Part shown: positions 24,678 to 36,817 of the stretch, one piece after another
How the letters are laid out: every line of letters starts with the position of its first letter
Position numbering within the stretch: the stretch's first letter is position 1
Assembly (NCBI GenBank): GCA_022376515.1
Contig: WTXI01000039.1
Span: forward strand, 62,001 to 126,000
Length of the DNA stretch: 64,000 nt
Reading direction: 5' to 3'
Origin: Lactifluus volemus
Taxonomy: Eukaryota > Basidiomycota > Agaricomycetes > Russulales > Russulaceae
Made by a program: the position numbers and the translations under genes
Notes under the pieces: model-generated
Databases searched by the model: none
The model's input: the letters and a program-made list of their open reading frames with translations, nothing else
Told to the model about the DNA's origin: nothing

Positions 24678-26127
24678 TCACTTGCGACTGCGACTCGGAG
24701 GCAGCCCAATCGGCGCATTGTAGATTCGAATCACCCGTGGTACAGCCAAAGGCGGTCCATGCGGGACATTCGTCACGAATAGATCTATCGGCTCATCCGG
24801 GTCTACCTCACGGAACGTATCCTCGCTCAGACCCATCGAAAGCCGCGTGCGTTTGAACGGCCGTGCTTCGCTTGGGTCATCTTGTTTCGCCGGCCCGCGC
24901 CACCAAACGTAGCACGGGCCTTTACGGAACGAGATGAACATGCGCATCGAGGGTACAGCGTCGAACATGGCGAGCGCATAACGCTCCGTCTTGTCAAACG
25001 AATACATCTCTTCTTCAGTGCACGAGTCGATCGAGAATCCCGACGAGGATGAGGTGTACCCATCTTCGTCTCGCGCTACGGGGTAGTTGAGAGGCGCCCA
25101 CACGAACACTTGCAGTTTCGTAAAGTGCTCCTTGATGACCCGTAATATCCGCTTGTTCTCCCCTGCAGACTGCAACAAAATAGTCATCCATGGTCACGTA
25201 AGCGAGCCGATCAAACACTTATGCGTTGATGATACGTACATAGTCGATGTTTTCGTAAATGGCGAGGCAAGTCAAGTTTGGTGCTTTATCAGCGAACGCC
25301 CGGAGAATACGTGATGTCGACAGATACTCGGTCAAAGTTTGTCGCGTGAGCGTCAAGCACTTGAGATTCCGACTGACATCGCGTAGAGATTGCGCCGCTC
25401 TGAGCTCCTCCTGAACGTCACTACATCGCATATCGTACCGGAGCACCACTGGCTGTGGTTTCTCCCGCTCCTCATAACACGCGAGGATGTATGGCGAGAT
25501 GCGCAAGTATGAGCAGCCCATCAGTGTCGCGTCCGAGGTGCCGGGGCGCACTGGATCGTCGCCCAGATAGCCACCGTGTTCGAACGAGGCAAGTTGAGGC
25601 TGCGTAGCGAGCCATCGAGAGAGTGGTTCTGCCCACGTAAAGACGCATGCGAGACGTTCCAGCTTGAACGAACAATCTTGGAGTATCCGAACATCGTCGT
25701 AGTCCACTGGCCATGGGCGCTCGCCCGGCTGGCGGATGTGTACGGATTGAGAGATTGAAAGATCGGTGAGGTTGACGAGTGATTTCATCATTTGCGCAAC
25801 GGTATCCGTGTCCCCCGGTTCGGGTTCTCTGTGCACGGCTCCGGTAAATGCCAGACGTTGGACACGACGAGCCAAATCCGGTCGGGCGATCATGGTGCGA
25901 CAAAAGTGGAGAAGTCTCTTTTCGGGAACGGCAATATACCTGTAGAAATGTGCTTCCACAACGTCTCTGAACGAATGGGAGACGAGACAGAGACGGTAGT
26001 TGAAATCGGAAGGACGGATGAATTGTAGTATGGGCCGAAAGAGTTCTGGGGGGAAGGAAGGACTTGAAAGAGAGTGGTTGGATGTTCGGATTTGCGGCTT
26101 ACCTAGATTGTCCCGAAGTCGATTCAT
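24678..26127 (-). CDS. F-box domain protein (block B), open but altered N-terminus
   Basis: F-box proteins recruit substrates to SCF ubiquitin ligases; this family type is expanded in Agaricomycetes. Two exons, 25240-26127 and 24678-25169, separated by a 70-bp GT-AG intron, encode 459 residues. The F-box reads FPPELFRPILQFIRPSDF...LCLVSHSFRDVVEAHFYRYI near the N-terminus. The rest is a conserved domain without a recognised fold, with a helical LNVTDLS-like segment and a C-terminus ending PPSRSRK. Compared with block D, 62 bp between two GAAAGAGA repeats are missing at 26066, which removes the first intron's acceptor, so the start MNRLRDNL now reads straight through former intron sequence. One extra C in the following C run keeps the F-box in frame. 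It may still be expressed. Confidence 0.75.
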
Positions 26128-26371
26128 GCCAAGCTCGGAGAGGGAGCGAAGAAAAGAAGAAGGGGTGGCGGTGCGGCGTACTGGGGAGTTGAATACAATA
26201 AGGTCCTCTTGATGCTCTTTTCACCGCCGCGCCGTACTTCATCAATATCGTTACAAGGAACGTGGGACCCAGCTTCTTTACTAGGTTGTGGGAAATCAAA
26301 CATGATCAAGGGTCTAAGTTCCTATTTTGGCATAACAAGCTACAATTGTCGCCCAATCTCGCGGCATCTAT

Positions 26372-28168
26372 CTACCGACTACCGGCATCCACTTTTATCA
26401 CCACAAATCGCCATATCAGCATGTTGAATAAACTTCCAAAGATGAGAGCAATCAGTGTGCTGCTCATGATGATCACATTGTAAGGCATGCTAAAGTCCGG
26501 CGTCGCGAGGTCCACCAGCAACGCCGACGTATAAATACGACCATGTGGCTCATCAACTCGCACGAACACAGCCGGTGGGAGATCCCACCCACGCTGTGCG
26601 TCTGGCGGATGCTCTTTATACCGCAAGAACGCTTTGCGCACCCGAAGAGAGAGGTGAAGGCTCTCGTGAGGTGGCAACTCGATAGTGGCCTGTAACATGA
26701 CCGGTGTAGCATGTGGTTGTGACGGCGTATAAGTCATGTTCGTATATAAATGATCTGCAATAAATATCAGCAGACGCCCACGAAGAGCGCACCCCTGCTT
26801 CACTTACCGCACTTTCTCCCATCACCACACGACACACTTAACGTGTGAAGGAAGAACTCGACGTGCCACGGCATGGTCTCTAAATAGTGAGTGCGGATAA
26901 CCGTTGGTTGGTTGTTCCGAATCACGATGGAGAGTTCTCCATGCGTCTGGCTGGACCCTTTAAGCGTTCGTCGTACCGATAGCTCTGAGAGCGGTGACAT
27001 ATCCAGAGCTGAATTGCAAGTCAGTAATTGTAACCTGGAAAAGGAGAATACACGTACGATAAGAGAACGTTTGTTCCTCTGGCCACCGCATGGCGAGGTC
27101 AAGCTCAGAGGTGCCTTAGTGGCGCTTATGAGCCAGCCACTTGACCAATCAAAGATCAGACCCTCACATTGTCATAAACCGCTGTCGTAGCGTCGGCGAT
27201 CATTTCTGGTTCAGGGGTCAACGTATGATTCCGACCCTCGAACGCAGATGACAGCAAGAGTCGAACTACGCTCGACGTGGCGATATTACACGCGAGCGGA
27301 ATGGACCGATCGAATAACGAGCGTAGACTCCAGTCCGTGGGTCCTTGCCGGGTCATGCCTGAAAACGATAGCACGTGGTGAGGACACATTGGCGCTCTGC
27401 CGACGTACGCACCGGGTCGAGCACTGGCTGCACCAGCTCGATACCAACGCCCGCACGCCGGCGCACGTGAACGACTAGGCCATGTCAATCGGCATCGAAG
27501 ATCTTGTGGGGTTTCAGGAGGGCAGCAACGCCCGCGCGCGAAGGACAGGGAAGGGGGTTCAAGAATGCGATCAAGTTCTCGCTGGAGACTCGCTCGGCTG
27601 GGAGCGTGGCGTGGCGTAGGGTGCGGAGATGTAGAGTGGGTAGTCGCGTGTTGGGGAGGTAGTGTGAAAGGTGTCCATCCTGCCGAGTGACGCGCAGAAT
27701 AGGCCGGAGAGCGAGTTTTGCAGGGATTTCCATCGCTCGTCGATACTGCCGGGGTCCCACATCATTGAGTTTAGACGACGATGGGAAACGAGAAACGTTA
27801 CCTTGCTTGCGCACCGTCGCTCATCCACGCCCAGAGCTCCGCCCCTGACTCAACTCCAGGTTCGCCTGGGTGTCCCAAACGACCATAATCCCATTTTCCA
27901 GAGTATATGGTTAGATGAAACTCTGGCATCGCGTGTTCGCGCAGAATCTGGCCGAGTATCAGCGGAAAGATAGTGTAGTGCTGAGCTACCAGGGAAAGAG
28001 TGAGATGGCACAAAGGCCGAGCCTTGCGGTGAAGACGTACATGTATCGTCTGTGCCCGAACTACTCGGGGCTCTTGGTACGGCCCCACGAAGGAGCGTGG
28101 AAAAAGAGAAGTGGGCTGCGAGCTTTCCATCAATGAGAGGGAGTAGTGTGAGCCTTTCTCGATACTCC
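26372..28168 (-). pseudogene. PIG-T/Gpi16 relic (block B)
   Basis: Decayed copy of the GPI transamidase subunit PIG-T. The C-terminus is clear: the diagnostic TPDFSMPYNVI followed by a membrane helix and short basic tail (stop at 26372). Upstream pieces include LPPHESLHLSLRVRKAFLRY, an RSLFDRSIPLACNIATSSVV segment and the N-terminal AQHYTIFPLILGQILREH. It carries a TGG-to-TGA nonsense change after KIFDAD (about 27486) and at least one frameshift. The 5' end stops inside exon 1: the start codon and signal peptide are replaced by F-box sequence at about 28164-28170. Confidence 0.8.
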
Positions 28169-29040
28169 TTCGTCTCGCGCTACGGGGTAGTTGAGAGGCG
28201 CCCACACTAACACCTGCAGTTTTCCTAAAGTTCTCCTTAATGACGTGTAAAATCCGCTTGTTCTCCCCTGCAGACTACGTCAATAGCCATCCGTGGCACA
28301 CGAATGAATTCGTCGTGCTGATACGTACATAACCGATAATTTCGTAGATGGCGAGGCAAATCAAGTTTGGCGTTTTATCACGAACGCCCGGAGGATACGC
28401 GATGTCGACAGATACTCGGTCAAAGTTTGACCCGTGAGCATCAAGCACTTGAGGTTCCTACTGACGTCCCGTAGAGGTTGCGCCGCTCTGAGCTCCTCTT
28501 GAGCGTCACTAAACCGCATATCGTACTGGAGCACCACTGGCTGTGGTGTCTCCCGCCTTCATAACACACGAGGATGCGCAAGTACGAGCAGCCCATCAGT
28601 GTCGCGTCCGAGGTGCCAAGGCGCACTGGGTCGTCACCGGGCTAGCTGCCGTTGGAATGGGAATCAGGGACAGCGGGGTCAGGACGACGGCGTGGGAAGC
28701 GAAGCGGACATTGTACAGTTACCCCGACGCTGAGATAAGCACAGACAACGCGGCTTCATCCCCAACCACTACATCCTCGAGGCAACGCCCGACCCTCCAC
28801 CGTATTCGAACGAGGCGAGTTGAGGCTGCGTAGCAAGCCATCGAGAGAGCGATTCTGCCCACGTAAAGACACATGCGAGACGTTCCAGCTTGAACGGACT
28901 GTCGTGGAAGTCGTCGTAGTCTGGCCATGTGCGTTCGCCCGGGCTGTCGGTTGTGTATGGAGTGAGAAAAATCGAGGCCCAGAACAGGTCTCACCAGGGT
29001 TAGGGTTAATGAGCGGTCGTGTTCAATTGAGGCAACCACA
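28169..29040 (-). pseudogene. Truncated F-box fragment fused to the PIG-T relic (block B)
   Basis: Degenerate F-box C-terminal region beginning at the junction with PIG-T exon 1. It contains matches to LYGTS...LKCLTL, RYDM, TSDATLMGCSYLRI and LERLVCVFTWAESLSRWL, with internal deletions and stops. It breaks off 5' at a CTAACCCTAACCC motif (minus strand, about 28996), before the F-box motif. The fusion to PIG-T is out of frame. Near-identical to the fragment at 41.2-42.0 kb. Confidence 0.7.
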
Positions 29041-30760
29041 TGCAAGTCCGGACTTTTTCCTCTGGAAATTGTTGTAGCCGTTCGTTGCCTCCCTCGCCAG
29101 TACTGTTTTATAGTTGCCGCCCGGGACAGGGACAACGGCCGGGCCCACTCACCCATACCACTGCACTGTTTCCATGATCATAACAATTTAATCCCCATGA
29201 TAACCGGCCTTTATCCTATGTTCGCATCAGGATGACTCCACAACGCACGAGCTAACGACCATGAAGCTCCGGCTCCTCACACAGGGCGAACATGCCCTCA
29301 CCGAAGACTACTCAATGCGTCATCAACGTATCAGCCACGAGCTCTCCACTCACACGACAGCTATCTTCCTGCAGGGCAACAATTTCCTTCGGCCCCAACT
29401 CGTTGTTCTTACGTCCCTCCCGCCAGTTCATCAGATCGGTCGCGGCTCTCATCGCACCACTCGAGAATTTGTCATACCGGAGTCAACCTCTGTTTCGCTT
29501 GAAGGATATCGATCCACCACTTCAAGTAGGGCCTGCCCACCAGTGCGAGCCACAGGATGTCCTTTTCCAGAGCATGTGCATAATCCTTGATTCAAGTTTA
29601 CCTTAGAATGACTGTGCGTGTGTGATTTGCATCCAATTGCGAGCACTATGACATATTTATGACTTTGATGATAGAAGTAATGCAGGAAGGAATAGACGGA
29701 TAACAGCGGTGACCATGACTCTCGCTCATTGGTCCCGAATCCTCTGCCCCGAAGGAGCCTCCGGGCCTCCGTCTCAAGGCACGGTGCTCACAGATAAAAA
29801 CAGAACACAGGTTTCGGTTCGCTCGATGATAGAGGCCGTCGTCTGTATGACCACCTTCGAATCCACTAGTACTGTCCCAAAGAGGCGACAATTCATGAGC
29901 CGTCTGGGGATAAGCAGATCTTAATCGTGTGATCCTTCGCTCTTCCTTTTATCATCGCTTTTTTTTTTCTTACCTTTTTAGTCTCCTAGTGCAAGGAACT
30001 GGCGATGGACGGAACGATCCCGTGATAGAAGATAGCTTGCAACACACTTCCGGCTTTATTGATAAGCTTTATCTCTTCCGGATGCCTACAACACTGCACA
30101 CCCATTGAGATAGGTATTCTATTATTGTAGGGGGGTTCTGTAATCGAGCAGTGAAACCTCTACTGTGTGAACCCAGACTGTCTCGAGCCGCGGGGTAGTA
30201 CGGTAGTGGAGCAGCGCCTAGACGAGCGCCTGCAGCTTTGTTTGTAAATGCTCCTCGCAGCATGTGCTTGTTCTCCCCTGCGGACTAGATGCATCTGCAT
30301 GAAATGGCCGACCAAGGCCGCGTAGTGGAGTTAGCCGGATACATACATAGTTGAGGTTTTCAAGACGGCCAGGAAGGTCAGAGGTTCAGCACATTTTATC
30401 AGAAAACGTTCGGAGCATATGCCTCGATATCTACAGTACTGTCATAGATCAAGGTTTGATGCATGAACGCATGAGCATCAAGTGCTCAGGCTTGTTTCCG
30501 GCTGATGCCTGCCAGTGCGCGGCTCAGACCCTGAACACTTCCTGCGTGGTGGTGTTAAATCGCGTTCGCATGAATCATGCAGATAAATCAGAGAGTGGAA
30601 ACATCTCTATAACTAAATGACAAGCTGGGATCCTACATCGATGCTGTGCCACTGGCAGTGCTCTAGGAGCTAGTACAGATATTTTTCACGCTTCAAGACA
30701 GGTGTACATCATGTACAAAGTACAAACCAGATTACCCCAACAAGCCACATGATGGAGAGG
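29041..30760. other. Spacer of block B with second F-box relic
   Basis: No intact gene. 29230-29420 carries the KLRLLTQ...RHQRISHEL...LQGNNFLR plus-strand remnant shared with blocks A and C. About 30095-30510 is a highly diverged relic of the F-box C-terminal coding region, with the CTTGTTCTCCCCTGCGGACT intron-side motif, TACATAGTTGAGGTTTTC and the HEHQ-like ATCAAGTGCTCAGGCTTG end. This implies at least one older round of F-box duplication. Confidence 0.45.
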
Positions 30761-30931
30761 GCCAAAGGTCATCCACAGCTACCGTGACAAACTCCGGCCA
30801 TTCCTCCACGTTTCTAATCATTCACCTCATTAATAAAAATACACACTGTGTAAAGCACTGTGCTATACGTGATGATTCATTACCCAGCCAGACCCAGCTC
30901 CAATGGTAGGAGAGGCAATTGACCAATCAAG

Positions 30932-31231
30932 CTTATTAATACAAGTACTTGAGCTTGGCGGCTGCGCCGCCTGCGCCGCTAATTCGGACAAATAAGGGAA
31001 GATTAATAAGCACCCATCTGCGTCAACCTCTGAGAAATGCTACAGAGAAAGCAAAACAGAACGAAGTGGAAAAAAAATGGTGGCAAAGCTTGAGATTCAA
31101 GACAAAGGAAACCAAAACCCCCCCAAAAAAAAAAGTCAAAAGAGGAAACACATAGCAACGATGCTCGCAAGGTGGGTTCACGCCCGTGAGAAAATCTTAG
31201 AGTCCTGTAATTTTATAGCTCTTGGACTTGG
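30932..31231. mobile_element. 300-bp insertion with 7-bp target duplication
   Basis: Blocks A, B and D have one CCAGTCAAGGACAGG-type sequence 3' of the NLR stop. In block C this is split by 300 bp flanked by AATCAAG direct repeats (30925-30931 and 31232-31238). The insert starts CTTATTAATACAAG; GCTTATTAAT (30931-30940) recurs inverted at 31002-31011. Ends share a weakly inverted CAAGT..C..GAGCT pattern. It contains C7/A10 and A8 homopolymers and a GGTTCACGCCC resembling a Pol III B box, so it could be a SINE or a MITE. No coding capacity. Confidence 0.65.
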
Positions 31232-31276
31232 AATCAAGGACAGGGATTTCGAAACAAAAAATAAATGAAATGGACT

Positions 31277-34200
31277 CTATTTATCTGCATTGTGTACATA
31301 TACTGTAGCCCAACTTGATCCATGCACAAACTTTGTCATGTCTAGCCAAGTCTCGTGCTTACCCGCGATCCAGACAGTGTTAGATCTATGGCAATACGGT
31401 CGATGAACCCGGGGAACCCATAAAAGAAGCTCTCTCTCTTCCACACACATCCAACCATCATCGTTGATCAGGAACTCGTTCATAAATCGATTGCTCTCGA
31501 TATCCTCTGCTCTGGCCCTCTCCAAACAAACGGCGTGATCTCGCGAGGCAGAGGTGATACGCTGCCCGGATGAAGCGGAGTTAACCCCTGCTTGGATGGC
31601 TCCTGTCCCAGGCCGGACGTCCCACATGCGAATCGTGGAATCTCCAGAGCCTGAGGCAATATGCTGCCCATCCGGTGAAAATTCAATAGAAATTACAACA
31701 TCAGTGTGTCCAGTAAATGGGCCTACTACCATCTCTCCTGTCGCGGCATCCCAGACACAAATCGTGCGATCGAACGAGGCTGATGCTATGCGCCGTCCAT
31801 CCGACGAAAATGCAACAGAACTGATCCATTCGGTGTGCCCAGTAAACGGCCCTGCTATCATCTCCTCTGTTGCTGCATCCCACACACGAATCTTGTGATC
31901 GAAACAGCCCGAGACAATGCTCTGACCTTCCGGCGAAAATGCGATGGAAAACACTGGATCGGAGTGGGTAAACGGGCCTGCTATGACCTCTCCTGTTGTG
32001 GCATCCCACACTCGAATCGTGCAATCAAATGAGGCCGAAGCAATGCGCCGCCCTTCCGGCGAGAAAGCAGCACATATAACTGAATCGCTGTGTCCAGTAA
32101 GTGGGCCTAGTGTGACCTCTCCTGATGTGGCATCCCAGACGCGAATCGTGTGATCCATCGAGGCCGAAGCGATACACTTCCCGTCCGGCGAGAATTCGAC
32201 GGAAGCGACCTGATCAGTGTGTCCAGTAAATGGGCCCGACGCCACTGCTCCTGTCGTAGCATCCCACGTGCGAACCGTGTGATCTCCCGATCCTGAGGCA
32301 AGGAGCTGTCCATCTGGTGAAAATGCGACAGAGTTGACTTGATCGGCATGTCCGGTCACTGGCCCTGTTACAACCGCTCCTGTTGTGGCATCCCAAATGT
32401 AAATGATACGATCTAACGAGGCAGAAGCGATACGCCGCCCGTCTGGTGATAATGCAATACACAAAATTGCAGAAGTATGTCCAGTAAACGGGCCCGACAC
32501 CCCTCCTGCTGCGACAGCCCAAGTTCGTATTGTCTGATCGTCCGAGGCCGACGCAATGCGCTGCCCGTCTGGTGAGAACGCAACAGATTGGACGGAAGCG
32601 GTATGATCGGTAAAAGGGCCTGCTACAGTGTCTCCTGTTTCCGCATTCCACACCCGAATCGTGGTGTCGAACGAGGCCGAGGCAATGGACAACCCGTCTG
32701 GCGAGAATGCAACAGAACAGACTATATCGGTGTGTCCAAAGAAGGGGCCGGCCACAACTTCTCCTGTTGCGGCGTTCCACACGCGAATTGTGCGATCCTC
32801 CGAGGCTGACGCTATGCGCTGCCCATCGGGCGAGAACGAAATAGATCTGACTTCGTCCGTGTGTCCAGTGAATGGGCCAGCTGCAACCTGTCGTGTTGCG
32901 ACGTCCCACACACGAATCGTGCGATCTGCAGAGGCTGAAGCAATGCGCTTACTGTCTGGTGAGAATGCAACAGAATAGATCAAAGAGGCGTGTCCGGTAA
33001 GCGAGGCCACTGTCTCTCCTGTTGACGCAACCCACACCAGAATCGTGCAATCTCCCGAGGCGGAAGCAATGAACTGCCCATTTGGCGAAAATTGAACAGA
33101 AGGGACCCGACCGGTGTGGCCCATAAATGGTCCCGCTATGACTTCTCCACTTGCAGCATCCCACACCCGAATAGTGCTATCATTCGAGGATGAAGCAATC
33201 CGCTTCCCGTCCGGGGAAAATGAAACGCACTTGACGTGAGAAGTATGTCCAGTAAACGGACCCGCTACCATCTCTCCTGTTGTAGCATCCCACACCCGAA
33301 TTGTGAAATCATCCGAAGCCGACGCGATGCGCAGCCCATCTGGCGCGAATGCAACAGACCGGACTGCTTCGTCATGTGCCAGAATCACCATTTCCAACGC
33401 CGGCCAATGAGATAGCTGACCACGTTCAAAGCACAATGTGTGAGGAAATAGGTGGATGTATTGCTCGTGGATGTGGGAAGAGGTCGGCGCGAAGGGAAGG
33501 GCAGAGATATATATGTGTGGAGCGCTTCTTGCTATGGCCATCCCGAAATACCGCACAAAAGAGGATGCATCATTCACCAACGCAAATAAGTTCTCCACTT
33601 CCATTGGAGAAGCTTGATGGGACTTTACCCAATGGTCACTACATATCAAATTGAAGAACACGATTTACCTACCTTCCGCTGGTCAGATCGCAACCATGTC
33701 TTCAAAGATGACAATGCTGGTGAAGCAAGGCCCACAACGTTCTTGATGCTGAGTATCTCCAGCCAAAATAGATATTTGGCTTCGAACAGGGATCGAAGTT
33801 TCGTGAAGAGATCGTGCTCAAAGGGGAGATGCTCCAGATGATCGTCCCAGAAAACGCACGCATACAATAAAGCAGGGGAAATGTGCTTGGAAATTCGAGA
33901 TTCAAGGTCAGGCACATCGCTGTTCGCAAGATACGACGACTCGAATTTGCAGATGTTGAACTCCAACTTCTCGAGCATTAACCCGAGGCACGAATGGGCC
34001 AACTCTCGGTGGGATTCCTCAAGGTCCACATAAAATACACCACTTTTCTTGTTGGTCAAAAAGTCGCGGAATGATGTATGGAGAGGGACGATGGGGCGAG
34101 TTTGATCACTTGAAGTCACGTTACTCAGCAGCGAGCCGAGGTGACGAAGCATTTCAAGAACAGGGTCTGAATCTTCGGGATCATCACAGGGGGCACGCCT

Positions 34201-36712
34201 TCGGAGGATAATCAAGGATTCGATTGACAGGGGTTCAATTGCAGCAAAAAGTTGCCCCATCACGGACTGAAATAGTATTTGTGCCTCGTGCGGTTTGAAA
34301 TATCCCTCCAGAAGTTCCACGTAAAGCTTGTCCAGCGGGTCTTGCGTATTACCATCTCGAGAGTGTCCCAACAGGCGCTGGACGCACTTTCTCTTGCTGA
34401 AGCCAAAGCTAGCAGGAGGGCTGTTTATGAACCCACACGCAACAGCCGCCCATTGAAACAAGCCCTCGGCTGCCTTTGCTAGTTTGACACCATAGTCCTT
34501 GAATACGTCCGGAGGGATCTCCGTCTCAAGATAGATCCCAATATCTTGCTCCGTCTTGGCAGCCAGTTTCGCATCATCCATGTAGAGCGTGTCAACAGAT
34601 GACGCTTCGGCGAACGCAGGTTCGATGCCACCTTCACACCTCGAGGTAATGAGTATGCGAAACTCGAATGGGAGATCAATGAGATGTTCTGCGAGAAAAG
34701 CGTGTAACCCCTTTTTCCCCGTTGCATCACCACTCTCATCCAATGCATCAATCACGATAAGAATCGGTCCGGGAAGTGGCAGATTCTTGAGCGGCTCGAT
34801 GAGGAGGGATTCGAAAAGTGTATGATAGTCCCGGGTACCACGAAGAGAAGAATTATTCTTGATGGCTCTCCCGAGAGCGATTTTGAACGCAGGATGTCGA
34901 TCAGAGAGATCACGAGCAAGTGTCGTGAATAGTTGGTAGGCCTCGTCTTTCGATTGTTCTTTGCGCAGAAACGCAAAGTAAGAGCCGAGACACGTCTTGT
35001 CGAAGCGACGTGCCACCTCGTGTGCAATCGACGACTTTCCTGTGCCTGCCTGGCCAAGGAGAACTAGACCACGTTTGGATTTCGGATTCTCGACCCACAT
35101 CACAATATGATCCAAGAAATCTTCGCGTGTGCCTGGAAGGCAGCGCTTATCAGCACCAAATCGCCAGCCTCCCTTATATGGCAGTTCTCTGATCCTTGCG
35201 TTCAGTTCTGTGAACGTCCTCTGTCAGATCCACAATCGAACAACTTTACGAGTATCTAAATTACCCACCAGCTTCTAGAACAGTGATTTCGGTGGTGACA
35301 GCAGCATGGGCAAGGAAGCTCTCTCGAAGTCGGACGAGATTGGAGCGGTACTCTTCGATTTTCCGTCAGCTTGTCCGAGAATATTCTTCAAAGCCCGCTT
35401 TCCTATTTCATATGTTTAGTATGTTTATAAAACCAATGAGAGGGATCAAGACAACGTACCAACTTGCACATCTTCCGCATACGATCTGATAAATTTAGCA
35501 CATTCGGTGACACACTCAAGCATCTCCTCGAGAATTGCCGCCTGCTTAGACTCTGGTTTGATGTTCCTCAAAGTATCAGCCTCCTCTGCAAATTCGAATG
35601 CATCTCGTATCGCCTCGAGTAGTGTTTCGACGTTGCAGTCACGCTCAACCTGCTTCAGCAAGTTCTGACATTAAGATGAGACCAAACGTGTCATTATCTC
35701 ACATCATCTCAGAAGACAAGGAGATGCACCTCGGGAATTTTTGAGAGCAAACTCCACGCTAGACTTGCATAGGGATTCAGCTAGAAAATGAAAATTAGCT
35801 TGACAAAAATGCAAAAACGATATCAGGCATACCACTGCGATTGGACCGACGGCGTCCATCACCAATTTGATAACACTAGCAGCACGTTTCCACATCTTTA
35901 TCGTGCTGATAGATTCCTCAGCGCGACGGAGAGCGGAGCGCGATGTTTCCGCCTGGCTGTCCGGTGCTGAACGCACAGGATCATCGCTCTCAGTGGGAGG
36001 GTCACATTTCCGATATATAGTGGTAGCAAATGCTGTGGACTGCATGGTTTCATTGTGGAACGGGACAGTAAGACCCGGAGCCCCGCCTTGGGCCACAGAT
36101 CTGTCTTGATCGGTCGTTGCCAGGTTCGGCGTCTCGACTACAGCATTCGAAGGGGAAGCGGCGTTTGGAGACACGGAGATCATCAAGAAGAACATCGTTG
36201 GTTCCGTTGGGTGTCCATCGCGTGTGTCATTACTGTCGAAAACAACGTCAAGTTCTATATGTAGGATGCTCAGCCAGATGCATGAGTAGTAATCATACAA
36301 AGAAACGGACGAACCGCCTCTGGGTTCGCCGACAACTTCCTGCGTTCCGACAAGGACGTCTTTTCTCATGGTCATTTTCGCATACATGGATACTGTAATA
36401 TGGGAGAGTGGCTGTATAACGCTGCGGGAGGCTCAGTTACAAATAGGAATAAATGAAACGACATTTCTTACAATGCGACGTTCTCGTTCCATTCAACTCG
36501 TTGTCCCACACTTCGCACAGATCGTGTGTGCCACAACTTCTCCCCGTCAGTCACAGTAGCGTAGAAACGTCTTTTTTTTCCAAGCAAGGTCTTGAGACGG
36601 GGAAGGTTGTGTACTCTGAGAACTAGTAAAAGACACAGACTTAGTACTTGTTGGAGAGGATAGCGTAAAGATACGAACCCGTTACCTGGAGTGGCAGCAA
36701 GTTCGATTGCAT
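31277..36712 (-). CDS. NLR3: C2-NACHT-WD40 NLR-like protein, one frameshift
   Basis: Same nine-exon plan as NLR1 and NLR2, start codon at 36710-36712 (MQSNLLPLQVT), stop at 31277. The NACHT exon (about 33.67-35.21 kb) is open, with Walker A GQAGTGKSS and Walker B LIVIDALDE. The single WD40 exon (31277 to about 33.62 kb) has 14 repeats and the FVHGSSW C-terminal module, with a small insertion after the last repeat (VRPGTGAIQ). In the seventh exon, upstream of NACHT, a T5 run present in the other three copies is T4 (about 35359-35362). This shifts the frame and would stop translation before the ATPase domain. One homopolymer base in an otherwise open gene could well be a sequence error. Family call is secure. 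Confidence 0.87.
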
Positions 36713-36811
36713 TTCGTGATGTTCGTTGGTTAAAATGGAGGACAGAAGGGAGGGGAGGGGCGATGGGTCTAGGGTCTGGGGTCGACCATGACACGATCGA
36801 TAAGACGGTCT

Positions 36812-36817
36812 CACGTG
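36812..36817. promoter_or_regulatory. CACGTG box upstream of NLR3
   Basis: CACGTG within GGTCTCACGTGACAGACTG, about 100 bp before the NLR3 start codon, matching the position of the boxes upstream of the other three NLR genes. Confidence 0.4.

Larger units (their letters stand above)
17450..30760. repeat. Tandem array block B (NLR2, F-box, PIG-T relic, F-box fragment)
   Basis: Second block, about 13.3 kb. Order from left: NLR2 (-), spacer with a ~450-bp insertion and a local duplication, F-box gene (-), PIG-T relic (-), second F-box fragment (-), spacer. Long stretches are near-identical to block C, for example PIG-T relics at 26.8-28.1 versus 39.9-41.2 kb, so B and C look like the most recent duplication. 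Edges are approximate. Confidence 0.75.

Noticed and set aside
28985..29010. TTAGGG repeats as a telomere or chromosome end
   Set aside because: Only two units are present, internal to a duplicated pseudogene, with normal sequence on both sides.
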